Part shown: piece by piece, positions 1 to 6,749 of the stretch
Position numbering within the stretch: position 1 is the stretch's first letter
Layout: each line of letters opens with the position of its first letter
Origin: Bacillota bacterium
GTDB lineage: Bacteria; Bacillota; Clostridia; Lachnospirales; Lachnospiraceae
Assembly: GCA_023398375.1 (NCBI GenBank)
Contig: JAEWSH010000005.1
Span: forward strand, 1 to 7,303
DNA: 7,303 nt
Reading direction: 5' to 3'
Translations under genes and position numbers: made by a program
The notes under the pieces: generated by a model
Database searches by the model: none
What the model was told of the DNA's origin: nothing
The model's input: the letters and a program-made list of their open reading frames with translations, nothing else

Positions 1-625
1 CGTTTTTTAGCGACCGCCGCAGATAGGACATCTGTACATTCAAGGCAAGGGAGTTGGCATACGAGGCAGTGCCCCACACAGCATCCAGCAACGTATCGCG
101 ACTGACAGTCTTATTCACATTCAGCGCCAGCAAGCGAAGGATATCGGCTTGACGGGAAGTAATCAGCACCTTACTATTTCCCGTACGAATCTCGTTCGTA
201 CTGTAATTGAACACGGAATGGCCGAAAGCATACATCTCATCCTCCGCCACGCCGGACAACTGCGAAGTGAAACGCTCGCGGATACGCGCTGTCAGCTCTT
301 CCGGATAGAAAGGTTTGGCAAGATAATCGTTCGCCTTCAGTTGGAATCCTTGCAGGCGGTCGGCCTTATCGCTACGGTCGGAAAGGAAAAAGATCAGGAC
401 GTGTTTATCCATCTCGCGGATGCGTTCAGCCACTTCAAAGCCATTGTAACCGGGCATATTGATATCGAGCAATACCAAATCAGGCTTTATGAGCGGAAAT
501 TGTTCCAGAGCAATTTTCCCGTTTCCGGCATAAGTCACTTCATAGCCTTCCTTCTCAAGAAAGCGCTTCAGCAGCATTGAATATTTCAAATCATCATCGG
601 CAAAAAGTATTTTCAAGGCTTTCAT
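1..625 (-). CDS. OmpR/PhoB-type response regulator, C-terminus cut by window edge
   Basis: This DNA-binding response regulator is probably phosphorylated by the histidine kinase encoded just upstream. My translation starts MKALKILFADDD and gives 208 residues before the left edge. The receiver domain (about 4-118) has the acidic cluster at D10-D12, the phospho-acceptor D54 in VLLDINMPG, the conserved Ser/Thr as S82 and the conserved Lys as K104 in YLAKPF. A winged-helix output domain (about 132-208) shows the typical pattern TSRQADILRLL, then VSRDTLLDAVWG and NVQMSYLRRSLK. Full-length relatives are about 225-235 residues, so roughly 20 are missing. The ATG at 625 is chosen because the receiver fold begins immediately after it; no clear Shine-Dalgarno precedes it, which is normal in Bacteroides. 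It lies 45 bp after the kinase stop and is probably cotranscribed. It resembles the RprY type, but I cannot tell orthology from paralogy. Confidence 0.93.
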   Translation of the reverse strand, partial: MKALKILFADDDLKYSMLLKRFLEKEGYEVTYAGNGKIALEQFPLIKPDLVLLDINMPGYNGFEVAERIREMDKHVLIFFLSDRSDKADRLQGFQLKANDYLAKPFYPEELTARIRERFTSQLSGVAEDEMYAFGHSVFNYSTNEIRTGNSKVLITSRQADILRLLALNVNKTVSRDTLLDAVWGTASYANSLALNVQMSYLRRSLKN

Positions 626-670
626 ATCATTGGTTATTTTAGAGTAGGGATTATGCGGGTTAGCACGGAC

Positions 671-2206
671 TTATTGAGGAATATTAATTTCAATCATTGT
701 TCCCTTGCCAGCCTGACTATTTAAAGAAATGCTTCCATGATGCGCCTCTACCAGCAACTTTACATAGCTCAACCCCAGACCAATACCGGGCAACGAACGG
801 TCGGGAAGATTACTGCCCCGATAGAACTTATCGAATACACGGTTCTGTTCGGAAACCGGAATGCCGATGCCATCATCAGACACCCGTATCGTCAATTGGT
901 GATCCTGCAAAAGGCAATCTACAACAATATGCACAGACTTGCCCGAATACTTTACGGCGTTCTCTATCAAATTACTGATAATATTAGAAACATGCACCGG
1001 GTCTGCCGTTACCAGAGTCTCCGAACTGAAATGGGTTTCAATAGCAACATCCTTACCCTCAGGAACATGGTAAAGCCGGACAAGCTTTTCCAAACTCGTC
1101 TTTATATCAAATGTACGGACGGAAAGCTGCGTGTGTTCATCATCGGCACGCGTCATATCACGTAGTTTTGAAAGATAGGCCGACAAGTTATCCAGCTCGG
1201 ACATGGAATCGTGAACCACTTCATCCATCGCTTTCTCATCTGTTCGCATAGACTTGTCATTGAGAAAGGCTATACACATTTTCAGAGCCTGGACGGGACG
1301 TTTCAGTTCATGTATCATAGTGTTTACAAAGCTTTTTCGCAGTTCGTCTATCCGCCGTTGCTTCAAGATGGTTTTTATCTGAAACAGCAGACAAAGCCCC
1401 AGCAGAAATATCAGACATGTACTGCCCACTAACTGCCAACCCATACGCACAAGTACCACATGAGGTGAAACCTTCACGGAAACAAGCACAAACTGGCGTT
1501 TCAGGGGATTATAAGGATACATTACTTCTATATATGGATTGAACAATGTACCTTGCCGTTTCAGTTCCGCATTCCACTGGTAAATGGAATCTTCGGAAAC
1601 CACCAGATGCGTAGTAAACGTTTGTTCGTCCAAACGTATGGCAAGCAAGGAATCAAATTGCTGCAACGCAAAAGGCACATCCAACTCCAAACGATAAAGA
1701 TTAATAATAGAGTTCAAATTAGGAGCATCTTTATCGGACATATTGATTTTGAATGAATCCTTCGCAATGAGCCGCTCTTCCGGCAAAAGGGTGTCTAACG
1801 CCAATGCCCATTTCCTACGCTTTGCCTCTCTCTCTTTATCATCTGTACTGGCAGAGTCCTGCTGCTCTATTTTGAGAGTTTCTATATTCTTTTGGCCCAA
1901 GCTCTCCAAGTCCCGCCCTTTCAGAACACCCAAAATTAATTCGTCGATAGTGGTCCGCTTTTCCAAATCAATGGATTTGCTCAAGTGATAGAAGAACATA
2001 TTGGTATTGCTAAGCACCTTTTTGGGTTGGGGAGTACGGATAGAGTCATACTGTTGGGTGGTCTGCAAGATGCAATCATAAATACCATTGATTTGTTCAT
2101 CATTCATATACTGATACTGATTACGCAACCAGTAGACCTGTCCGCAGGTAATAAGCAGTATCGATGCGATGGAGAATATCCAAACGATCTTAATCCGTTG
2201 TTCCAT
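671..2206 (-). CDS. Membrane sensor histidine kinase (RprX-like architecture)
   Basis: This 511-residue inner-membrane kinase should autophosphorylate and pass the phosphate to the downstream regulator. A membrane segment at about 7-26 is followed by an extracytoplasmic sensor region (about 27-250) that I do not recognise, then a second membrane segment at about 257-277. The dimerisation/phosphotransfer domain has the H-box FVNTMIHELKRPV with the phosphorylated His at 299. The ATPase domain has the N-box NLIENAVKYS (412-421), the G1 box DDGIGI (444-449), the F-box FDKFYRG (458-464) and the G2 box GIGLGLS (474-480), so it looks catalytically complete. The H-box reads HELKRP where most kinases have HELKTP or HELRTP. 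The sensor region contains a highly charged stretch at about 114-132, probably a flexible or coiled segment. The ATG at 2206 sits directly before the first membrane segment. The kinase is first in the operon and diverges from the GLPGLI gene. The signal it senses cannot be read from the sequence. Confidence 0.95.
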   Translation of the reverse strand: MEQRIKIVWIFSIASILLITCGQVYWLRNQYQYMNDEQINGIYDCILQTTQQYDSIRTPQPKKVLSNTNMFFYHLSKSIDLEKRTTIDELILGVLKGRDLESLGQKNIETLKIEQQDSASTDDKEREAKRRKWALALDTLLPEERLIAKDSFKINMSDKDAPNLNSIINLYRLELDVPFALQQFDSLLAIRLDEQTFTTHLVVSEDSIYQWNAELKRQGTLFNPYIEVMYPYNPLKRQFVLVSVKVSPHVVLVRMGWQLVGSTCLIFLLGLCLLFQIKTILKQRRIDELRKSFVNTMIHELKRPVQALKMCIAFLNDKSMRTDEKAMDEVVHDSMSELDNLSAYLSKLRDMTRADDEHTQLSVRTFDIKTSLEKLVRLYHVPEGKDVAIETHFSSETLVTADPVHVSNIISNLIENAVKYSGKSVHIVVDCLLQDHQLTIRVSDDGIGIPVSEQNRVFDKFYRGSNLPDRSLPGIGLGLSYVKLLVEAHHGSISLNSQAGKGTMIEINIPQ

Positions 2207-2254
2207 AATTGTTCTTTTTTAGTCTCACTTAGAAAGACTTTCATTTAGTACCGA

Positions 2255-2262
2255 CAAAGGTA
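2255..2262 (-). promoter_or_regulatory. Candidate Bacteroides -7 element for the kinase-regulator operon
   Basis: On the minus strand this reads TACCTTTG, a full match to the Bacteroides -7 consensus TAnnTTTG, about 50 bp before the kinase start. A second match, TATATTTG, lies at 2275-2282. Neither has an obvious TTTG -33 element at the usual distance of about 19-21 bp, so the true promoter among the two is undecided. Confidence 0.5.
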
Positions 2263-2274
2263 GAAGTTAGCTTG

Positions 2275-2282
2275 CAAATATA
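2275..2282 (-). promoter_or_regulatory. Alternative -7 element for the kinase-regulator operon
   Basis: The minus strand reads TATATTTG, matching TAnnTTTG. It lies 12 bp upstream of the other candidate, too close to act as that promoter's -33 element. It would give a 5' untranslated leader of roughly 65 bases. Confidence 0.3.
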
Positions 2283-2308
2283 GGTACGTGCGAGGCAGAT
2301 ATTATGCA

Positions 2309-2348
2309 TTGAGTAATATTTCAGTAATAACTTTCAGCCTCTTCTGAA
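2309..2348. promoter_or_regulatory. Cluster of TTCAG/CTGAA words in the divergent intergenic region
   Basis: The plus strand carries TTGAGT (2309-2314), TTCAGT (2320-2325), TTCAG (2333-2337) and CTGAA (2344-2348). The last two form an inverted repeat around six bases. The words resemble the half-sites of the regular array at 3327-3398, but the spacings here (11, 13, then about 10-11) are not uniform. They lie just upstream of the candidate -7 element at 2361, where an activator or repressor could act. Short AT-rich words can cluster by chance, so this is only a candidate operator. Confidence 0.3.
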
Positions 2349-2360
2349 GCAAAATCCGCA

Positions 2361-2368
2361 TAGTTTTG
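2361..2368 (+). promoter_or_regulatory. Candidate -7 element for the GLPGLI gene
   Basis: The plus strand reads TAGTTTTG, matching the Bacteroides -7 consensus TAnnTTTG, about 54 bp before the ATG at 2422. No good -33 TTTG is seen; the expected region instead holds the TTCAG/CTGAA cluster, which would suit a promoter that needs an activator. Confidence 0.45.
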
Positions 2369-2421
2369 CAGTACAATAATCGCTGGAAGCAATATGTAAA
2401 ACCTCTAAAAATGTAAAAACT

Positions 2422-3285
2422 ATGAGTGCAAGAATTATTTTCCTCAATCTGTGTCTCGCTATATTGTTCGCATCACAAGCGAAGGCACAAATCATCGTTT
2501 CTGATGGAACGAAAATACAGAATGATACCATCGGTGAAGCACAAATCCTTGTGCAATATGAAACGCGCTGTATCAGTAATACGGAAAAGCCGGAAAATGT
2601 TACGGAAGAAACCATGATGCTGGAAGTCGGTAAAAATCTCTCTAAGTTCTACAGTTACACCAAGTATGTTTGCGACTCTGTACTGGCAGTAGACTTCGCC
2701 AATAAAGCCTCGCAGGAAACGATTAATGAACATCTGAAACAATACGGAACAAGCAAACTGAGCGAACGAACCTTCAGAGGTTATCCTGCCGGAAAAGTAA
2801 CGACCCTCGATGAAGTGGCAGGCATGACGCGCCTGCGTTGCGAAGAAACGGATGAACGTCCGCAGTGGAAGATACTGGCAGAAAACGATAGTGTCCTCTC
2901 CTACCTTTGCAGCAAAGCCGAATGTCAATTCAAAGGCCGTACATGGACGGCATGGTTTACTGCAGAAATACCCATAAGCGAAGGTCCATGGAAGCTTTGC
3001 GGACTGCCCGGACTGATACTGAAAGCCGAAGACAGTGAAGGGCATTATTCATTCACTGCCACAGGTGTAGAGCAATGCCACACATATCGGCCGATACTTT
3101 TCGACGGAAAGAAGCACGAACCGATGAACCGCAAAGCATACAACAAAGTGCACGAACGTTATTATGCCGATCCGGTAGGATTTATCACCGGAAGCATGCC
3201 GAACGTCACCGTTAAGGTTAGTGATGAACACGGCAATGCAACCAAGAACCCGAAAAACGTTCCTTATAATCCACTGGAACGATAA
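2422..3285 (+). CDS. GLPGLI-family secreted protein of unknown function
   Basis: This 287-residue protein belongs to the GLPGLI family, named after a motif that is present exactly here at 194-199 (context WKLCGLPGLILKAED). Residues 1-22 form a typical signal peptide ending in KAQ, so the mature protein is expected in the periplasm or at the envelope. No lipobox cysteine follows the cleavage region. The mature part has seven cysteines (50, 84, 140, 163, 168, 193, 219), one immediately before the GLPGLI motif. The aromatic segment TWTAWFTAEIP at about 174-184 precedes the motif, as I expect for this family. No catalytic motif is recognisable. The ATG is chosen because the signal peptide begins there. 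The next gene on the same strand encodes an outer-membrane barrel with a carboxypeptidase-regulatory-like domain; such proteins are common neighbours of GLPGLI genes in Bacteroidetes. Length looks normal. Family assignment is firm, function unknown. Confidence 0.93.
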   Translation: MSARIIFLNLCLAILFASQAKAQIIVSDGTKIQNDTIGEAQILVQYETRCISNTEKPENVTEETMMLEVGKNLSKFYSYTKYVCDSVLAVDFANKASQETINEHLKQYGTSKLSERTFRGYPAGKVTTLDEVAGMTRLRCEETDERPQWKILAENDSVLSYLCSKAECQFKGRTWTAWFTAEIPISEGPWKLCGLPGLILKAEDSEGHYSFTATGVEQCHTYRPILFDGKKHEPMNRKAYNKVHERYYADPVGFITGSMPNVTVKVSDEHGNATKNPKNVPYNPLER

Positions 3286-3502
3286 TATTTCTCCACACCC
3301 GTAAGCATTCGTGAAATCTATCGCATACTGAATGCATTTCAGTCGTATACTGAACCCTATTCAGTCGTATAGTGAATGCCATTCAGTCGTATACTTAAAC
3401 ATCCTCTTTTTACGCATTGATAATCAATAAATTACGAAATCACCATAATCGTATAAAAATTTCAACAAACTTCAATTGCCAAACAATCAATTATTGCAGT
3501 GT
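3286..3502. other. Intergenic region between GLPGLI and barrel genes
   Basis: This 217-bp gap holds the half-site array at 3327-3398, then an AT-rich tract (3399-3502) leading to the barrel gene. I find no TAnnTTTG element in the tract, and no terminator hairpin with a T-run after the GLPGLI stop. Either the two genes are cotranscribed across the array, or the barrel gene has a promoter that departs from consensus and may depend on an activator. Confidence 0.6.
3327..3398. repeat. Array of seven alternating half-sites at 11-bp pitch, probable operator array
   Basis: Seven hexamers start every 11 bp in alternating orientation: ACTGAA 3327, TTCAGT 3338, ACTGAA 3349, TTCAGT 3360, AGTGAA 3371, TTCAGT 3382, ACTTAA 3393. 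Five are identical in sequence or complement and two have one mismatch. Read another way, it is a 22-bp direct repeat whose unit is the inverted repeat TTCAGT-CGTAT-ACTGAA. The CGTAT spacer is identical in three units (3344, 3366, 3388), while the linkers between units (TGCAT, CCCTA, TGCCA) vary. A degenerate fourth unit begins at 3316 (13 of 17 bases match). One half-site per helical turn suggests several protein dimers bound on one DNA face. The last half-site ends 104 bp before the barrel ATG. The binding protein is unknown; the adjacent response regulator is a candidate only by proximity. Confidence 0.85.
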
Positions 3503-6040
3503 ATGAATAAAAAAACTATCATTCTATTTTTCCTGTTTCTCTTTAGTTTCTTGTCGCCTACCTACGCCCAGACGTTGAGCGGCAAGATAACAGATGCAGA
3601 AACCAATCAACCGCTGGAAGCTGTAATGATTAGTGTATTACGCGGACACACAACGATAGACTATGCATTGACCGATGCCAAAGGACAATTTTCTTTGCCG
3701 TGGAAGCATAGCGGAATGCTGCAACTCAATATTTCTTTGTTAGGCTATAAGAGAGAAATGCGGAATATCAATGCGGCAGGAATCCTGAATCTCAGCCTAC
3801 AACCGGAAGCCATCGTATTAAAAGAAGTACAAATACGTCCCGGACGTATCAATACCCGAAAAGATACGGTGAGATATGACTTGGCACAGTTTGCTTCATC
3901 TAAAGATGTGCACATAAAGGATGTATTGAAGAAACTTCCGGGCGTGGATGTAGATGAAAACGGACAGGTTAAGTATAAAGGGAAAGCCATCGACCACTAC
4001 TTTGTGGAAGGAATGGACGTGACAGGCGGACGTTATAACCAAATCAACAACAATCTGAGCGCCAAAGCCGTAAAGAGTGCGGAAATCATGGAGAACTATC
4101 AGTCAGTAAAGGCCTTGAAAGGAAAAATCAATTCCGATGAGGTGGCATTGAACCTGAAACTCGACCCGAAAGCACGCGATCAATGGATAGCAAACGGTAC
4201 TCTGGGAACCGGATGGAGTGAGAACAACAAAATCCTGTGGGAAGGCAGACTGAATGCCCTTCAACTGGGTAAAGGAAAACAGAGTGTCTATAATTACAAG
4301 ACGAATAACAATGGCAAGGACCTCAGCAACGAGCAAACCAAACTGACCGGAAATGGCCAGCAACAAGTTCCGCTTTCCGGTTTTCTCTCCCAGCCGGGCA
4401 TCAGCGCACCATTAGACAAGAATCGCTTATTATTCAATGAAACCCACACCCTGAACGGCAACCGTATGTACAAATGGAATGATGACCGCAGCTTACGCCT
4501 GCAAGCCGGATATACTCATGAGCTAATCCAACAGCAACGGGGAAATACCCAAATCTATTATCAACCGACAGATACCATACAAATAGACGAAACCTACCAT
4601 TATCGTCTGAGAAGTGACATCGCTAATCTGGAACTGCGTTATGAAGACAACAGCAGCCGGAATTATATATCCAACCGCTTCACCGTAGACGGAGAAATAA
4701 ATCGCGGACGTTCGGAGGAACTGGGACAAACTCTGCAAACGTCACAGCTAAGTGCCGGAAACTACTTCAATCTTATCCGAAACCGGGAAAGCGGAACCTG
4801 GGAATTTCGTTCGACGACACAGTATGCTTACCAGCCTGCATCCTTACTACTCGAAGAAGGAAAAAGTAAATTCAACCAGCACAACTTCTACACAGATAAC
4901 AGTGCCGCATATCTACGAAAGTATGATGGATTTACCCAACAATATAAGGCAGGAATACAAGGAGAACGGGCTACCCTGAAATATACTCCGACAAGACAGC
5001 CCAATGATTTCAATGCTTCGCATCTGTCATTGCATATTACCCCCTACTTCCAGCTGGAACGTGGAAAATGGCTGGCTACACTTTCGCTTCCTCTGAAAGC
5101 AGATCGGTATTTCTCACAACAGCGTTCGTTCCTGTTCTTCAATCCGTCCATGTATTTGCGCTATAAACTGGATTATCATTGGACGTTCTCCCTTTATGGC
5201 AGTCTGAAACGCTCGGCAGAAGACTTCTCCGACTTGTATCCGGGACTCTACCAAACTGATTACCGCACCTGGCGAGACGGCAACGGACTTTTCCCTACCA
5301 GCCTCACGCAAACCTACAATCTCTACGGAGAGTACAAAAACACTGTACAGGAATTTTTCATCACTGCCGCACTAACCTACAGCCGCAGCAACCGGAATAC
5401 TCTTTTCGAACAGAGTGTTTCCGAAAATGCCATTGTCTACACTCGTCGTGAACTACCGAACCATAACGATAGCTGGAATCTCAGCAGTACTTTCTCCAAA
5501 GGTATATACGACTGGCATTTGAAAACCTCACTCACCCTACTACTCAGTCGCAGCAATGGCGAACAGCTTACCCGCCTGGCTGACAGCGAGGGTAACCGGC
5601 AAAGTCTTCTGCAGACCTATCGTTATGATTATCTGAAAGCAGAGCCTAAAATAATCTGGTCTCCCGCAGATGTTTTTGAAGCGGAATATCATGCCACATT
5701 AGGCTATGGCGGCAGTAAGATAGGAAGTGATACCCGTCTCACCCCGTTACTGGACTTCGTACAACGGCTACATCTCACATTCAGTATCGGGCAGGTAGAC
5801 CTACGGCTATCCGGCGAGCATTACCGGAATGACTTAGGAGGGGACGCACATCTCAACACCGTGTTCGCAGATGCATCCCTTATCTATAAAAGAAAAAAAT
5901 GGAGATTGGAAGCAAGCCTCAACAACCTGTTCAACAAAAAAGAGTATGCTTACACAACGTATTCCACCACGCAAAGCTACACTTCACGACTAAATATACG
6001 TCCGAGGGAAGCAATGGTGACGATAAATCATCAGTTCTGA
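3503..6040 (+). CDS. Outer-membrane beta-barrel protein with CarboxypepD_reg-like and plug-like domains (TonB-receptor-like)
   Basis: This 845-residue protein is predicted to sit in the outer membrane. Residues 1-23 are a signal peptide ending in YAQ. Residues 24-101 form a carboxypeptidase-regulatory-like beta-sandwich (LSGKITDAETNQPLEAVMISV, then a later TDAKGQFSL). A plug-like domain follows (about 105-225, with IKDVLKKLPGVDVDENGQV and YFVEGMDV). The rest is rich in alternating aromatic and polar strands and ends INHQF, with the C-terminal Phe typical of outer-membrane barrels. It is shorter than SusC proteins and lacks their surroundings: no SusD gene is adjacent. It probably belongs to the receptor-like barrels that accompany GLPGLI proteins; its substrate, if it transports one, is unknown. 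The ATG at 3503 is preferred over an in-frame TTG at 3476 because the positive signal-peptide start MNKK follows it. The stop codon overlaps the end of the convergent PAP2 gene. Confidence 0.9.
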   Translation: MNKKTIILFFLFLFSFLSPTYAQTLSGKITDAETNQPLEAVMISVLRGHTTIDYALTDAKGQFSLPWKHSGMLQLNISLLGYKREMRNINAAGILNLSLQPEAIVLKEVQIRPGRINTRKDTVRYDLAQFASSKDVHIKDVLKKLPGVDVDENGQVKYKGKAIDHYFVEGMDVTGGRYNQINNNLSAKAVKSAEIMENYQSVKALKGKINSDEVALNLKLDPKARDQWIANGTLGTGWSENNKILWEGRLNALQLGKGKQSVYNYKTNNNGKDLSNEQTKLTGNGQQQVPLSGFLSQPGISAPLDKNRLLFNETHTLNGNRMYKWNDDRSLRLQAGYTHELIQQQRGNTQIYYQPTDTIQIDETYHYRLRSDIANLELRYEDNSSRNYISNRFTVDGEINRGRSEELGQTLQTSQLSAGNYFNLIRNRESGTWEFRSTTQYAYQPASLLLEEGKSKFNQHNFYTDNSAAYLRKYDGFTQQYKAGIQGERATLKYTPTRQPNDFNASHLSLHITPYFQLERGKWLATLSLPLKADRYFSQQRSFLFFNPSMYLRYKLDYHWTFSLYGSLKRSAEDFSDLYPGLYQTDYRTWRDGNGLFPTSLTQTYNLYGEYKNTVQEFFITAALTYSRSNRNTLFEQSVSENAIVYTRRELPNHNDSWNLSSTFSKGIYDWHLKTSLTLLLSRSNGEQLTRLADSEGNRQSLLQTYRYDYLKAEPKIIWSPADVFEAEYHATLGYGGSKIGSDTRLTPLLDFVQRLHLTFSIGQVDLRLSGEHYRNDLGGDAHLNTVFADASLIYKRKKWRLEASLNNLFNKKEYAYTTYSTTQSYTSRLNIRPREAMVTINHQF

Positions 6041-6717
6041 GCCTGCAATATCATCACCGTGGAATATATCAATATCCCAACTATCGTCAATCCGCCCACC
6101 AATATGGGAGCATAAATATGGGGGACTTTCTTCATGGTCTTATACCCGCTGACTTTCAGGAAAAGGCGATATACAATGTATGCGGCAATCAATCCAACCA
6201 ATGTTCCCGCGATGAGATCGCCCGGATAATGCACTCCCAAGTAGACACGTGAATAGCAGGTCAGCAACGCCCATCCCATCATAAACACAGTGAGCCATCG
6301 TTTACGGAAAAGAAACCAGACAAAGAATGCCAGGCCAAAAGTATTGGCAGCATGACAGGAGGGGAATCCATAACGCCCTCCTCGATGTCCGTTTACGATA
6401 TGCACCATGTCGGATATGGGATTTTCCAGATTGGCGGGACGAAGGCGTTCCACATACGGGCGTATCAATGTTGCCCCCGTCTGGTCGGCAATGGTAATTA
6501 CGAGTGCCAGACCGACCATGCAGAACAAAGTCACTTTCCAATGGAAGTTGCGCAGCATCACATACCAAATGGCAGCATACATCGGCACCCAGACCCACTT
6601 ACCGCTGTAGGCACTCATAAAGTAATCGAAAAAGGTGTTGTGCATCCCATTGATGAAAAGGAATATGTTTGTGTCTATATCTATCGCCCCTTGCAAGACA
6701 TCCATAAGTGCTGTCAT
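6031..6717 (-). CDS. PAP2-family membrane phosphatase
   Basis: This 228-residue integral membrane protein belongs to the PAP2 (type 2 phosphatidic acid phosphatase) superfamily, which removes phosphate from lipid phosphates or pyrophosphates such as undecaprenyl pyrophosphate, phosphatidylglycerophosphate or lipid A. All three signature motifs are visible: R86-x6-R93-P94 (family form K-x6-RP, with Arg for Lys), P119-S120-C121-H122 (usually PSGH), and S156-R157-x5-H163-x3-D167. H163 would be the phosphorylated nucleophile and H122 the acid. Several hydrophobic helices surround these motifs (about 43-55, 62-78, 124-137, 140-155, 168-187, 203-223). The ATG at 6717 follows the stop of the LTA-synthase-like gene by 32 bp, so the two are probably one operon; an in-frame ATG at 6705 is a possible later start. 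Its 3' end overlaps the barrel gene by 10 bp. The physiological substrate cannot be told from sequence. Confidence 0.93.
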   Translation of the reverse strand: MTALMDVLQGAIDIDTNIFLFINGMHNTFFDYFMSAYSGKWVWVPMYAAIWYVMLRNFHWKVTLFCMVGLALVITIADQTGATLIRPYVERLRPANLENPISDMVHIVNGHRGGRYGFPSCHAANTFGLAFFVWFLFRKRWLTVFMMGWALLTCYSRVYLGVHYPGDLIAGTLVGLIAAYIVYRLFLKVSGYKTMKKVPHIYAPILVGGLTIVGILIYSTVMILQAQN

Positions 6718-6735
6718 ACTTTATACTCTTATACT
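6714..6735 (-). repeat. Three short AGTAT repeats at the PAP2 start
   Basis: On the minus strand the leader contains AGTAT three times, spaced 7 and 8 bases apart, the last running into the PAP2 start codon. A purine-rich AAGGAAG lies about 25 bases further upstream, too far to be a standard Shine-Dalgarno. The A-rich leader probably just favours initiation, as is usual in Bacteroides; nothing suggests a specific binding site. Confidence 0.4.
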
Positions 6736-6749
6736 TTAATTATCTTCCT

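Noticed and set aside
149..580. Plus-strand open frame of 143 codons
   Set aside because: It lies antisense to the response regulator, whose minus-strand translation has all receiver and winged-helix landmarks; the plus frame shows no recognisable domain.
737..1165. Plus-strand open frame of 142 codons
   Set aside because: It is antisense to the kinase ATPase domain, whose N, G1, F and G2 boxes are intact on the minus strand.
1842..1854. 13-bp word TCTGTACTGGCAG shared with 2677-2689
   Set aside because: The two copies lie inside unrelated coding sequences and the similarity stops at their edges; chance match.
2473..3045. Minus-strand open frame of 190 codons
   Set aside because: It mirrors the GLPGLI coding region; the plus frame has a signal peptide and the family motif, while this frame shows nothing recognisable.
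3316..3398. CRISPR array
   Set aside because: The 22-bp period, internal palindromes and 5-bp variable linkers are far too short for CRISPR repeats and spacers, and no cas gene is present.
3476..3502. Earlier TTG start for the barrel gene
   Set aside because: It would place nine residues before an otherwise complete signal peptide that begins with MNKK at the ATG at 3503.
3503..6040. SusC-type starch-utilisation receptor
   Set aside because: The protein is shorter than SusC proteins and no SusD gene or glycan-degrading enzyme is adjacent in the window.
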